From: Paralithodes platypus
Taxonomy: Eukaryota > Arthropoda > Malacostraca > Decapoda > Lithodidae
Direction: 5' to 3'
Assembly: GCA_032716605.1 (NCBI GenBank)
Contig: CM064492.1
Location: forward strand, 54,284,364 to 54,348,363
Length of the DNA: 64,000 bases
The notes beneath the pieces are model-generated. The model made no database searches, was not told where the DNA came from, and worked only from the letters and a program-made list of their open reading frames with translations. Below, piece after piece: positions 10,263 through 23,185 of this stretch (positions are counted from its first letter, which is position 1; each line of letters starts with the position of its first letter). The translations under genes were made by a program, and so were the position numbers.

Positions 10263-10544
10263 CTACTACTCTTAGAATACCATAATATGGATATTTTTAT
10301 TTTACTTTCCTATGTTGTTTTTATGTTTTTACCGGTAATACCCGTCCTCGAAGTTGATATTTTGTCTCCCCATTCCCCCCCTCCCCCCACCCACACACTA
10401 TCGCTCCCTACCCCACTCCATCTGTTTTATAAAAGTCCACCCCCATCCCCACAATACTAAGATAAATGTAATCCTCATACTTTCCACAATATGCCCAGGA
10501 GAAAGCTAGCCCAGGGGAAGATCCATACATGTTCCATCACTAAG

Positions 10545-10597
<53 letters not shown>

Positions 10598-10947
10598 AAA
10601 AATCAAAGATAAATTACAATTGAGTTTGCCATGTAAAGTCATTATTGCTTTAGCACAGAAAACTAGATCACTGTATGTTAAGGGAGGGTTGACTGCACCA
10701 GGCCAGGAGTGTGACATACAGTAGGCATAGCAGGCGAGATGTCCTGGGATGTGACAAAAGTTATGATGGGTTGTGAAAAGGATGTTATAGGAGTTATAAC
10801 GGGATATAAGAGGACTATGATTATGGTGGTGGTTATGATGGTGGTACTGGCCTGGTAACAAGGAAGGGATTATAGTGTGTAGGGTGGGAGTATGGTGGGT
10901 ATTAGCTGGGTCCTGTGATGGTATTTGGCTGTATCTCCCTACGACAG
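10263..10947 (+). other. Intron upstream of exon A with AAT repeat
   Basis: It holds an (AAT)n run at 10546-10586 followed by poly-A to 10602, and degenerate GGTTATGATGG-type repeats at 10750-10860. The last 30 bases form the acceptor of exon A (GTATCTCCCTACGACAG). Confidence 0.55.
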
Positions 10948-11054
10948 CGGTATGACAATAATAGCAGCGGACAGTTTTGGCAAAACTGTGGATCTGAGGA
11001 TGCTTCGCTCGTTCCGCGTCCTCAGGCCCCTCAAGTTGGTCTCACGGCTGCCAA
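10948..11054 (+). CDS. cac: Calcium channel alpha-1 exon IS4-A (alternative voltage sensor)
   Basis: This 107-bp exon encodes the end of the S3-S4 region and S4 of domain I: GMTIIAADSFGKTVDLRMLR, then [16 protein letters not shown]4 has the regular positive spacing (R..R..R..R..K), and one further arginine (VSR) lies where exon B has glycine. The acceptor is CGACAG/CGG and the donor is CCA/GTAAGT. The first base completes the split glycine codon left by the IS2-IS3 exon, and the last base starts the serine codon completed at 39129, so it replaces exon B in frame. [17 protein letters not shown] resembles one of the two alternative IS4 exons known in Drosophila cacophony. A GC-rich flank follows at once. 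Confidence 0.9.
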
Positions 11055-11225
11055 GTAAGTGGGCCGGGACTGTCCACACCGCAGCCCGGCCTCTGCTCGC
11101 TAGGTAGTCTCTCGCTCCCCCGCGGCGGCACTATTGGCTGCGGCTGCGACGGTGGCGGCGAGCAGGCATCAGGGGCGGCACCCCGCCACGCCGGGCTAGT
11201 TCCCGCCCACTTGGCCCGCCCGCCC
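11055..11225 (+). promoter_or_regulatory. GC-rich block with a stem over the exon A donor
   Basis: About 170 bp of very GC-rich sequence in otherwise AT-rich introns. AAGTGGGCCGGGACT at 11057-11071, which overlaps the 5' splice site GTAAGTG, is complementary to AGTTCCCGCCCACTT at 11198-11212 with one bulge, so the donor could be held in a hairpin. A role in restricting exon A use is inferred. A CpG-rich remnant of a mobile element is an alternative. Confidence 0.45.
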
Positions 11226-12360
11226 ATATACACACCCTCACATTACCAACGTAGGCTCAGTCATTCATACTTTAATGCATTCTTCTGCAAAAATCACACA
11301 CACCATATTACTCTCATTTATGCATTATTTAATTATGGCCCTCTATATAGCATCCCATACGCTATTTTCATTCATTCTTTAATACATTATTATACATAGA
11401 ATCTCAATTAGCTACTCTCTCAACAACAATGTGCATAGAATTACTCTTTTGATATTGTACTGAAAACCATGCAACGTTTTGAAACCATTTAACATTTTGA
11501 TGATTGAAAACGATGTAAGTTACAATCATCTTATTAGCTTCATCTTTCAGTAATAATGTTAGCAGGCCTACCTTTGATGACCTACATTTAAGTGGTCTTG
11601 AGAAAGGATACTTACTTTTAGAATTAGCGTAATTTGGTGATAAAGACAGATTTTAATACTAATGTATGTGATTAATCATAATGATCCCTTATAAGACAGA
11701 TACTGTAATTCATCTTAAACATGATGAAGATCAAATAATTTAATAATAATCAGTTTATCAGTAAGGCAATGGAGCAATAGCATAAGATGATAGTAATTCC
11801 TATATTCAAAGCTTAGGCCTATGCATTCTTACTGTTTTGAGTAGAAAATATATTACCCCTTGCACTTTTTATTTGAACCAGAGTTAAAATGTAGAATTGG
11901 ATTAACAACAAATCATTGTATACAAATTATGCAACCCTTATAGTGTAATAAATTATGCAACCCTTATAGTGTATTAAATTTGTACACAACAGTGTCAGTT
12001 TGCTTTTCACTAACTAACTATCTAGTTGAAATCTTACATAATTTATTTTCAAAGCCACTGTTTTTAACTGGTCTGTAATAAGGACCTTTTACAAGGAAAG
12101 CTGCCTTCTTTCTATGTAATTAGGTAATTCATTCCCCTTTAGGTATACAAATTCATCTTAGGCCAGAGGGATGGATCTGTCCCAGACTCCCAGTCGCCCT
12201 TTCGGGGTTAAAAATGAACCCTCAGCTAGAAGATTATCGAAAACTTCTGTTATAATTAATTCAGTGCTGACTCACATACATGATTAGGACTGTATATCTT
12301 TGAGTCATTTATAAAAACAATCGGAACATAATCATAATTTCTGTATGATCACAACACCTC
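11226..12360 (+). other. AT-rich intron between exons A and B
   Basis: No exon or mobile element is recognised. A short direct duplication of ATGCAACCCTTATAGTGTA lies at 11930-11975. Confidence 0.45.
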
Positions 12361-13060
12361 TTTCCGTCATCTCACATCTATACCTTGCTTCTCTCTCTCT
12401 TTCATCTGCCTCTCTACTCCCCCTCGTACATTATGTCCCTCTTTTCCCCCTCCTTCATCTGTCTCCCTCTTTTGTCTGTCTCTCCTCCCCGTCTTTCATC
12501 CGTCTCTTCCTCTCACCCCATTCATCTGTTTCTCTCCTCCCCTCCATCTGTTTTTCTTCTCCCCCTTCTTCATTTGTCTTTTTCCTCCCCCTCCTTCATA
12601 TACTGTATGCCTTGCCCTCCTCCCCTACGTATCTCCTCTCCCTCCTTCTCCCTCTCACTTCTCCTTTATATATATATATATATATGTCTTGCCCCATATT
12701 GTACACTCTCTTCATTCCCCTGCTCCTCTACTCATTTTACTACTACTCAAATATGTTTTGAGTACCCCATTTCGCCATTGGCTGCATTTCTTCAATATTA
12801 CTGCCACCTCTAGCTCCCCCTTTGCCCTTCTATCATCAGTGTCTCTCTCCTCTTACTTCACTTAGTCCCTTACAAGTCTTATTTTTTCCTCGATGCCTCT
12901 CCTCAGAACCCTCCCTTTCTCATCCTTTCAATACCTCCTTCATAATTCTCCCAGTCCCTACTCTCTCCCCTTTACTGACTACATAGCACACTCGCTCTCT
13001 ATTCAATATGTTGTTTTCCATTTCCCTGAGTACCTCCTCTGTACAACATCGTCCCTCCCC
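12361..13060 (+). repeat. CT-rich low-complexity tract with TA run
   Basis: Variants of CTCCCCCTCCTTCATCTGT recur from 12390 to 12660, followed by a TA run at 12667-12686 and more C/T-rich sequence. ORFs here (for example 12345-12761) are composition artefacts. Confidence 0.7.
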
Positions 13061-14560
13061 TCTCATGTGGGCGGGTGTGCCAGGGTGCCAGGTATAAAGG
13101 GCGACAAGAGCGGTGCCTAGAGATCCTTCACCATTCAAGACACCGGGCAACTTTTACACTGCCACCCAATTAAACGTATCACTGACATCGACCACCTGAA
13201 ATTGGACTTCACCATAGTTCTCATATCATTACTTTCGATTTAACGAATCAACAATCAGTGTGATCGCTCCGAAAAGTTTGTTAGCTAACAAACTTGCTGA
13301 TCATCAAAGCAATAAACAAACTTTCATTTCTCTCACTTAGCGCTGTACCGATGGTAATTCATGTATTATACTGCTAAATATTGATTACATGCTGAATTCA
13401 TTTAAATTAATAGCCTCCTCTACGATATACTGTATAGTCCAACATAATCCGATATGGTTATCATTACCTCCGTGTATATCGTCACCATATTAAATATTGT
13501 CGCAGCTGACCGGATGACTGACAAATTACAGAGATAATTCGATATTCAATAATTCTATTCTGAGTAATCAATATCAATGCTATCAAGCGAATCACCAATC
13601 GCCTGGATAAATGTACCCCTCAATGTGATAGTCGTTATCCATTCTTTATACAGTATGACCAAAAGTGTCACCCGATGTGTCTAGTATCTCTCTGTATGAT
13701 CTAGAATGTTGTCATTTATTCAGACTCTATGACGTATATGAGTCACCCGTCAATCTCTATACAACTATTATGTATTGCTCGTTATTCCATTCTATATATG
13801 ACCTGAAAGTGTCAGCCATTGTCCAGTCTCTTTATATGATCTGAAGGGTGTTTAGCGGTGCCCCTCCGATGCCTCCTCGCCGCTGCCGCTGCTACTATTT
13901 CTGCGGCATCGTCCTAGTGGGTAGCTCACACGCCCGCGGGGAATTACTCCTCTAGACATGGTAACTAGAATAGATGTAGAGCAGAGAGAACAGTATAAAA
14001 CAAGATAAATTAATAATGATCTTGATAATCTATGGGGGAAGTAGCCATGAGTCTTGGATTATTTTTTTTTCACAGCAAGATTTTAGTACTGTTGATGTTT
14101 TCCTTAGTATGGGAGGAACAGTGGACGCATGGGATCAATGCTCTCTCTCTCTGTCTAGACCCCCTTTAATCAGAACATTAGTACTGGTATAGTGAAGCAG
14201 AAATTAACATCTTAATAGAGAGTTCCGCACCAGCACTTACTATAGACCTAAGCCAGATGTCTTTCTCTCCTATAGAACTGGGCGCCATGAATCCCGTAGT
14301 AGCCAGAACTGCAGATAGAAGTACTTATTTAGGGTACTTTTTAGCCTTACTTTCGTAGTTTGGCCAGAAAGAAAACTATTGTTTTTTTCAGAACCTGTAT
14401 ACATATATATATATATATATATATTTTATTTTTGTTTTGTCTTGTAACCCGCTAAAGCAGCCTCCTCGCTTATTTTGAAAGACATGGTAGAGAATCCTAG
14501 TGTATGGAGCGCCAGTGACCGAGTCAGCGTCTTGGTGTGTTTTTATTTGTTGTTGTTGTT
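13061..14560 (+). other. Intron without recognised genes
   Basis: Unique-looking sequence, with a GC-rich patch at 13860-13950 and a TA repeat at 14403-14424. No splice-flanked coding stretch with channel similarity was found. Confidence 0.4.
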
Positions 14561-15561
14561 GTCCCTCGGGGGGTGAGTGTCATGCCGCCTGCAGCCCCCC
14601 CCCCCCCTCCCCCTTTTTACATGAACCCCCCAACCCCCCCAATCCCCCCTTGGGTACTTCTTAAGCTCCCCACTTATACCTAATATCATTTGTTTTTATT
14701 CTTCGTTCCACCATTCTGGAATCCCTACAATTCCAGTATAATAATAATGATGATGTAAATGATTGTAAGGAAACCAGTTTTGTGTTTTCGTTATATCTCC
14801 ATTTGGCCGCTCGTCCCAACACCCGTCCCCCCTCCCCTCCCCTCCCCCCTCCCATTTGCCCTTGATTTCCCACCACTCCCTTCCACTTCCTCTTTAAAAG
14901 AAGGCCATGTGTTAACCCCCAAATGACCTATCAAACCATTTCAAGCTGCCCCCCTTAAAAGTTTATATAAAAAAAGTCATATGTGAGTGCGCCCCCCACC
15001 ACCCCCTCAGCCCCCCCCCTCCCCTTCTACAGCTGCCCCCCTCTACCCCCATTTTTCGTTCTTAGTTTGGTTTACTCTCCTAATCGAGCCAATTTTTTCC
15101 TTAGCGAGTTTTAGTGGTTAAGTGTTCGTGCAGTCCAATAACCACTACACTAGCTGGTTGAGTTTAGTGCGTAGTCCACCACCGCCGCCACCACTAATAT
15201 TAGTATACTATTTTTTAACCCCCTTGTCCCCCCCCCCTCCCCCCATTTTCTATTAATCAGCTTACCGCTTACACTGTGAAAATTGTGTGTTTAATTGTGA
15301 CAAAAAGGGGTACTTAGAGATGTACAGGGTGGCGCAGAATTTGATTAACCCAGTGTAGGCGGCAACTGAGTCAACTGGGCCACCGAATTCTGTGCAACCC
15401 TGTATATGTTCCAATTAGTACATATAGCTAATGGAACACTGTCTGATCATTTTGTTACAACTGAACATGTGATTATTATCAGTGTATCAATCATTATCTT
15501 CCTCTGTATCTCTTCCATACACACTCATCTGCTCTTAATCAACCATCGACTCTTTAACTCA
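14561..15561 (+). other. C-rich tracts and intron upstream of the AC repeat
   Basis: Poly-C runs at 14598-14660, 14820-14850, 15000-15050 and 15220-15245. A short segment at 15325-15405 (GGTGGCGCAGAATTTGATTA ... CCACCGAATTCTGTGCAACCC) has inverted similarity between its ends and may be a small MITE. Confidence 0.4.
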
Positions 15562-15713
<152 letters not shown>

Positions 15714-15793
15714 CTCTCACACACACCTGTAACCCGCTCTGCCCCCTCTCTCCCTCCCCCAGTTTGTGTGAACCATTATAAATTAGTTGGTAG

Positions 15794-16980
<1,187 letters not shown>

Positions 16981-17160
16981 TTGTGAATCATTATCTAACT
17001 TGTTTTGTGAATCATTATCTAACTTGTTTTGTGAAGCATTATCTAACTTGTTTTGTGAATCATTATCTAACTTGTTTTGTGAATCATTATCTAACTTGTT
17101 TTGTGAATCATTATCAAACTTGTGTTGTGAATCATTGTGTTTAAATTGACTTGCAAATCA
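16981..17160. repeat. 24-bp minisatellite, about 7 units
   Basis: Head-to-tail copies of TGAATCATTATCTAACTTG plus TTTTG. The last units are more diverged (ATCAAACTTGTGT, CATTGTGTTTAAATT). Confidence 0.9.
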
Positions 17161-17234
17161 TTGTGTTTCAAATAGCGGATATCGGATGATGTCGGGAAAT
17201 TATCCATGACTTGATCTGACGAAGCTATATGAAG

Positions 17235-17312
17235 CGAAACGTCAGCAAAATGAGAACGTTGTCAGCAAAATAAACGTTGTCAGCAAAATATACGTTGTCA
17301 GCAAAATGTGCC
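17235..17312. repeat. Short tandem repeat, 4 units of about 18-20 bp
   Basis: GTCAGCAAAAT followed by AAACGTT-type spacers is repeated four times, with small length changes between units. Confidence 0.8.
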
Positions 17313-17468
17313 GCCTCGTACGTTGTTTATATTAGTGATATATAAACTCAGAAAAACTTGACAGAGTGAAGAAGAGCCCCATTTTAGGAGGAGCTCATTA
17401 TCAACAACGCTTCTTGTAGTGATTGACCTGATGAAGTTTATACTGAAGCCTGATAAAGTGAACATTAA

Positions 17469-17686
17469 TTAACCGCTTCTGTACCAGCGACTTCTTTTTT
17501 TATTTGATTTCACCAATATTTAGACAATTTTATGGAGCTTAGGAAGGACATATGATTACTAAAAGGATTATTTGAGACAGTATGTAGCCGTTCAATGGAA
17601 AGACTTCTTTCCTAAACTGAATAAAATTGTCTAATAGTTGCCAGGATATGATGATAAAAGGACGTCACTGGCACTGCATGGGTTAA
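17469..17686. mobile_element. PalA MITE, copy 11
   Basis: TTAA at both ends. The left arm has CAATATTTAGACAATTTTAT and the right arm has AAAATTGTCTAATAGTTGCC. The centre is replaced by AAAAGGATTATTTGAGACAG. Confidence 0.7.
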
Positions 17687-17708
17687 GCTCCATTTGGCCA
17701 GAAGAAGC

Positions 17709-18032
17709 TTAAGGGAGGGTGACCTGCTATTATTATCTCTCTGGGTTGTATCCATTCGGCCCCATTCAGCCTACTGTTTTAAGACGTTTATCCCCATCCA
17801 GGTGTCGATTTATACCTGGCGAGTGATAGCGAGTCACCATATTTTGGATAATGAGTTAGACAGATGGATAAATTAGTACATTTTTCAATAGAAAAATGTC
17901 TCCGGCGAAACTGGATTTCTCGCCAGGAAAAAATCGGCACCTAGATGGAGATAAATGTCATAAAACAGTAGGCTGAATGGGAATGAATGGCTACAACCAA
18001 GAAAGATAACAAAAACAGGTCACCCCCCTTAA
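17709..18032. mobile_element. MITE family 2, copy B (324 bp)
   Basis: It begins TTAAGGGAGGGTGACCTG and ends CAGGTCACCCCCCTTAA, an almost perfect 17-bp terminal inverted repeat. It keeps AATTAGTACATTTTTCAATA and CGCCAGGAAAAAATCGGCAC. Confidence 0.8.
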
Positions 18033-18052
18033 TAAAATGCTCCTCTGGTAAT

Positions 18053-18267
18053 GGTACAGTCACCCACGTACATTTGTATCCAGTACGTGAGTTTATGTAT
18101 GGAAGGAAACATAGTCTGATTTAATAAAGAGTATAGTAATGAAGTTATTAATTCATGTTGTGATCAATTCATGTTCTTATACTAAGTGATTCGTGTAAGT
18201 CAATCACACTATCTTTACATCCTACGTGAATTACGGAGAGAGTACGAACTTATGTGGGAAACTGTTC
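18053..18267. mobile_element. MITE with GTACAGT ends, copy 1
   Basis: The left end GGTACAGTCACCCACGTACA and the right end (reverse complement GAACAGTTTCCCACATAAG) are similar, and the arms continue inward as TACGTGA..TGTATGGAAGG. Related copies lie at 21312-21554 and 35177-35398. No ORF. Confidence 0.55.
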
Positions 18268-18499
18268 AAAAATATCTGGTAAATCAGTTTCGCCATTTCA
18301 TAAAGTTTAGTGCTAGCAGGCAGAGTACAGTCACGCGCTAAAGTCCTCTCACAACTTTACAAATGTTTCCCTAGTAAAAAATAATAATAATAATAATAAA
18401 TAGATAAATAAAGGTAAATAAAGGTAATAAATCAAGAATTAAATGTAGGGTATAGAGGGTGTTCATGTGTGTTAAGAATAATACACCAGATTGTCATAA

Positions 18500-18660
18500 T
18501 GGATTTAGGACTGGACTTTTGATCGCGACTATACCCCGTTCATTATGCGTAGGCCAGAAATCGTGACCCCTAACTTCAGTTACTCAAAAAGGGGCTAGCG
18601 CAATTGGGCTGTAAAATGCCACATCCATTCCCTGGCTGACTCGTTCCAAATAGTAGAAAT
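18500..18660. mobile_element. Partial copy of an ACTATA-ended MITE
   Basis: GACTATACCCCGTTCATTAT and GGCCAGAAATCGTGACCCCTAAC..ACTCAAAAAGGGGCTAG match one arm of the palindromic element at 45288-45484. The other arm is missing or diverged. Confidence 0.5.
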
Positions 18661-18664
18661 ATTA

Positions 18665-18905
18665 GCTTGACTACTCTAGTCGTGTTTTAAGTTATAGAGG
18701 TTAGTCGTCAAAATGTTTAGCCTATTAATAATTAATAAGGTGTATACACTGTTATATTGGCTTGATTACTCCAGTCATTTTATAGCTATAGAGGTTAGTG
18801 GTTAACATGTTTAGCCTATTAATAATTAATAAGGTGTATACACTGTTATATTGGCTTGATTACTCCAGTCATTTTATAGCTATAGAGGTTAGTGGTTAAC
18901 ATTTT
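18665..18905. repeat. Direct repeat, about 90-bp unit, 2.3 copies
   Basis: GGCTTGATTACTCCAGTCA through TAATTAATAAGGTGTATACA is present twice nearly unchanged, with a third partial unit at the left. Confidence 0.85.
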
Positions 18906-18907
18906 TG

Positions 18908-18976
18908 GCGTAATGCTTAGTGTGCGGAATTTCGGTGTGAGTATCTTAGGTTCGAGTCCTTGGAGTACCACATGCA
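18908..18976 (+). other. tRNA-like sequence, probably a SINE remnant
   Basis: TGGCGTAATGCTTAGTGTG resembles an A box, and GGTTCGAGTCC at 18951-18961 is a perfect B box at tRNA-like spacing. The sequence does not pair into a clean cloverleaf, so a functional tRNA is unlikely. Confidence 0.45.
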
Positions 18977-19796
18977 TTCATTACTTTCATTGCTTTCATT
19001 AGTTAGGTTTATTTGTAAATTAATTGGTGGGTTGGTGAAAACAAATACGAATAATAAGGTATTATTATACAGTACACTATGATGTAATGGGCATGGCGGC
19101 TGTACAGTTGCCTCAGGACGTTCCCTACCCCAAATTTGGTTTATATTGCTTATTATTCACGGATATTATTTACCATAGTATACTCTGCTTATTTTCGGGT
19201 GGCGGTAAATTGTCATGATCCCATCTTGATAACGGCTTGTACGAACCTTTTGCAGCAGAACATGTCGTTAATTGTGTAAAATTTGGCATTAATATGCATG
19301 TATTTTCAAACTTGATGGAGGTCTAGCGAGGAACTAAACAATATATTAATAAATATATAAATACACCAAAAAATAGCAACTATGGCCCCCTTAAGTATCG
19401 TACATCTAGATACTATATACTTTATATTAGACCTTTTTAGTAATTGGGGACGCTTTTTATTTGTATTGAGAGCATAGCTGCCTGCAACAAGTGTGTTCCG
19501 CAAAGTTGAAAGAGTGATAAGAGAGTCAAAATGTTTGACACTTGGAGCTTGAAGCAGTTTAAGTCATAGGATGAGGGAAAGCCAGATTGAGAGAAAGAGT
19601 TGCAAAGCTTAGTTTTGAAAAGCCCTCTAAAAGAATCAAGAGGGTAGAGCCTATCTCAATTGTCCCTCTGACTTCCAAATTCGCTTACTAAGTTAATGTA
19701 ATCATATAATTATAACTTTAGTCATTATAGCCTGAACAATTATAGCCAGAAAAATTATAGTCAGAAAAATTATAGCTAGAGTAATTATAGCTAGAA
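18977..19796. other. Intron with a family-2 MITE fragment
   Basis: 19308-19396 matches one end of MITE family 2 (AACTTGATGGAGGTCTAGCG ... GGCCCCCTTAAG). From about 19735 there is a small tandem of ATTATAGCCAGAAAA-type units. The rest is unrecognised. Confidence 0.5.
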
Positions 19797-19948
19797 TCAG
19801 TCTTTCCCTCTTCCTATGACTTAAAACTCCGTGTGTCCAGGCATTTTGGCTCGAACCTCCCTTGATTTTGGCCCTATCAACTCTGGGGGAGGCACTCGCT
19901 ACAGGCAGTTCTGCCTTTTGTCTCCCTCACTCACATAGAAAAATAAAT
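19797..19948 (+). mobile_element. 3' end fragment of a Jockey/CR1-group LINE
   Basis: The sequence from AGTCTTTCCCTCTTCCTATG to TCACATAGAAAAATAAAT matches the last coding bases and 3' UTR of the LINE at 58996-60207. The shared part includes GTGTCCAGGCATTTTGGCTC and GGCAGTTCTGCCTTTTG. Only about 150 bp are retained, as expected of severe 5' truncation. Confidence 0.8.
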
Positions 19949-20719
19949 TATAACTGGAAGAGTGTCTTCTAATACTGAAAAAGGGTTAACCTAGCTAAAT
20001 GTTTCGGGTAGCATTTTGTGTCGAATTTGTGTACTATTAATCTACCTACTATTATACTGCCCTATAGACCGAAGCCACTTCTACTAGGAACCATCTATAA
20101 TAGTCATTTTATAACTACAGAAATTGCCTTAAACATTTATAAATAATTATGCAGGGTAACGGAACTTCTTGGGTCTACTGTACCGGCCAATATGAAATTC
20201 TCCCTTTGGATGGTTTTGCATTGTTGTCTTTAATAGGTGGAGTGAAACGAGCGCTTTTTCTGGCAAATGTATTGATCGTTCATGACCTACCTGCTCTTGA
20301 ATTAAAGATATATAATTATTCATCCACGTAATATAACCTACCTTATATATATATATACATATATATTGCAAATATTTTGTAGTGATATATTTGGATAATT
20401 ATGAAACCTTGGCAGTAATATCATTCTGAGACATAGAAAGTTTACAGTTTACCTTTTATATCAATAAATCAGCTGCCAAGCGATTCAATTTTACCCCCCC
20501 CCCAAAAAAAAAAATAGACACTAATACAGTATAACTCTGAAAAAATTGCCATACATGAATTTGCCGATCGATAATTGGCCTAAAAAGCGCTGGTGTGACT
20601 CCTGTGCACCATGGTAGTGAGTCTATGGCACTTTGTTTGGGGTTTTGATTCACTTTTATAATAGAGCTTGTTCCCTTGTCAGCCTTTGCTCTCATCTCTC
20701 ATTCTCTCGTTCTCTCGCT
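19949..20719 (+). other. Intron without recognised features
   Basis: Apart from a short TA run near 20345-20366 and poly-C/poly-A at 20494-20514, nothing is recognised. Confidence 0.4.
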
Positions 20720-20779
20720 TTTGTTCTCTCTCTCTCTCGCTCTCTCTCTCTCTCTTGCTCTCTCTCTCTCTCTTGCTCT

Positions 20780-20871
<92 letters not shown>
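20720..20871 (+). repeat. CT microsatellite
   Basis: About 150 bp of CT repeat interrupted by CTTGCT and a C run near 20781. A TA run follows at 20931-20956. Confidence 0.95.
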
Positions 20872-20873
<2 letters not shown>

Positions 20874-21311
20874 TCAAATACACTTTTATATTTTACACAA
20901 ACACACAGACACATGTATATATACTGTACAGTATATATATATATATATATATATATTATTTGTTGTTTCCAAGGTCTTCTCGTGTCTACACTGTACTGTA
21001 TATTCTTATAACTACTGTATTAAATTGTCTTTAATAGTTAAAATTTAAATTTATCCTTCATACTTCCTCTTCTTTCCATTTGTAGTTTGTACAATCATGA
21101 GCCATAATACTTGCGCAGTGTACATACAGTATTAAGTGGTGGGCTCATTTACATTCCGAAACTATGGGCTATCATTTATATTTCACCAATCTATACATTG
21201 TGGGTTTCTATCAAGCAGTCTTGCACTTCACATCCTTTTATACTTTTGATAATTCTTCGTGGTTTCATTTGGGAATCATTTTTATTTGCTACATGCACAT
21301 ATATACACAAA

Positions 21312-21554
21312 TAAGGTGTAGGTGTGGTATAATGTACAGTTTCCCACACAAGTTATGTCCTCGCCTTTTATATTATGTATGGAAAGATCAACAGGGTAGT
21401 TTATTACTAAACAGTTGATTTATAACACTAATTAAATACTGAATAGCAAACTACTCTCGTAATTCAATCTTACTATTTATATTACCATAAACAAAAACAG
21501 GAGAGGAACAGAATTTGAGTGGGCAACTGTACATTGAACCACACCTACACCTTT
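21312..21554. mobile_element. MITE with GTACAGT arms, copy 2 (243 bp)
   Basis: The left arm AAGGTGTAGGTGTGGT..AATGTACAGT is matched in inverted form by ACTGTACATT..ACCACACCTACACCTT, and pairing extends inward (CACAAGTTATGTCCTCGC / GAGAGGAACAGAATTTGAG). This is the copy with the longest visible arms. Confidence 0.7.
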
Positions 21555-21899
21555 GTTTACTTTTTACTAAATGTGCTTCATATCCTTCCCCGTCTCTTTT
21601 CAGTTTTCCTGAACATATTGCTGTTTTCAATGCAAGACATTTATACAGTACATACACAATTAAATACGATGTTAATTATTGATTTTCTTAAGCCATAACA
21701 TTACTATCATTTGTATTTAGTTAATTGTTTCCTCCTCTAATGTTTTGATTATTGTTTAGCCTTGCTTTATTTTTAAATAGATATGATACTATTTTACAAT
21801 TATTGATCACGCTTATTTATACAGCAGGAAAATGATACTTGCCTGATCATCGGAATAGGAAATATAACCCAGACTGATAAATACAAACAGTTTACACTT
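21555..21899 (+). other. AT-rich intron
   Basis: Nothing recognised. Confidence 0.4.
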
Positions 21900-22112
21900 T
21901 TAACCCCTTGAAGATTAAGACGCGTTTCAACAGTTTATTGTGGCTATCATTAGACGATTTTACACAGCTTAGAAAGGGTTTGTGGAAGTCAGAGGGTTGA
22001 TTGGCTATATATTTACCCTTTTTACTCCCACATATCCTTCCTAAACTGTATAAAATCGTCCATGATAGCCACAATAACCTGTTAAAATGCCTCATAATCC
22101 TCAAGGAGTTAA
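21900..22112. mobile_element. PalA MITE, copy 12
   Basis: Near-consensus copy with TTAACCCCTTGAAG at the left end and CTCAAGGAGTTAA at the right. Arms are GTGGCTATCATTAGACGATT and AAATCGTCCATGATAGCCAC. It abuts MITE family 2 copy C, separated by one base. Confidence 0.85.
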
Positions 22113-22113
22113 T

Positions 22114-22495
22114 TTAAGGGGAGATGGTTCACTTTTTGGGCGATTTTTGCATGTATTCATTATTTTTCTAGTTTCCTCCCTAGACCTCCATCAAATTAAA
22201 AAAAAAACACACACACATCCATTAGAGCCCCCGTCTAGATTAATTTGTACATTTTTCGGTAGAAAAATTTCCCGGCCGAAGGCCGGTTCATCCAACATTA
22301 CAGGCTCACTATCGTTTGCCAGGGAAAAAATCGACACCTTAAAGCACGAAAGGTATAAATATTGATGTAGAAATAGGGCGAAAGGTCTTAAAATCGACTA
22401 ACTAATAAGGCAAACATCATAACATCTGAAAACTATTGAGGGTAATTAATCATGAGGAAGAAGGGTGACCAGAAAAACAGCCCATGTCCCCTTAA
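22114..22495. mobile_element. MITE family 2, copy C (382 bp)
   Basis: It begins TTAAGGGGAGATGGTTCAC and ends GCCCATGTCCCCTTAA. It retains CCGGCCGAAGGCCGG (palindromic) and the other conserved words. It lies in inverted orientation to copy D only 102 bp away. Confidence 0.85.
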
Positions 22496-22597
22496 GTGGA
22501 AGACCAGAACCCATGTAGGAATCTGTATACACTCTAGGACATGAATCGTGGCCTTATATGTATTCGAAGCTATCCCGAACTGAATCGAATCTTCTCA

Positions 22598-22952
22598 TTA
22601 AGGGGGGATGGGCCGGTTTTCTGGACCACTTTCTCCCTCATGTTTAACCCCATTAGTTTTCAGATGTTAAGATGTTTGCCCCATTAGTTAGTCGATTATA
22701 AGACCTTTCGCCTCATTTCTTCGTCAATATTTAGACCTTTCGTGCTATTTAGATGTCGATTTTTTCCCTGGCGAACGATAGTGAGCCTGTAATGTTGGAA
22801 GAATCGCTTTCTACCGGAAAATGTACAAATTAATCTAGAAGAGGGATCTAATGGATGTTTTTTTTTTTAATTTGATGGAGGTCTAGGGAGGAAACTAGAA
22901 AAATAATTAATACATGCAAAAATCGCCCAAAAAGTAAACCATCCCCCCTTAA
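22598..22952. mobile_element. MITE family 2, copy D (355 bp), inverted to copy C
   Basis: It begins TTAAGGGGGGATGGGCCGG and ends ACCATCCCCCCTTAA. Nearly every block of copy C appears here in reverse complement. The right terminus has been amplified in tandem into the following 230 bp. Confidence 0.85.
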
Positions 22953-23185
22953 TTCTGTCCTTATTTACATTACAAAGTGAACCATCCCCCCTTAATTCTG
23001 TCCTTATTATTTACATTACAAAGTGAACCATCCCCCCTTAATTCTGTCCTTATTATTTACATTACAAAGTAAACTTAATTCTGTCCTTATTATTTACATT
23101 ACAAAGTGAACCATCCCCCCTTAATTCTGTCCTTATTATTTACATTACAAAGTGAACCATCCCCCCTTAATTCTGTCATTATTTA
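22936..23185. repeat. Tandem repeat of a MITE terminus, about 6 units
   Basis: Units of 43-52 bp contain GAACCATCCCCCCTTAATTC plus TGTCCTTATTATTTACATTA. Each carries the last 15 bases of MITE copy D with its TTAA and a stretch of flanking DNA. One unit lacks the CCATCCCCCC part. Confidence 0.9.
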
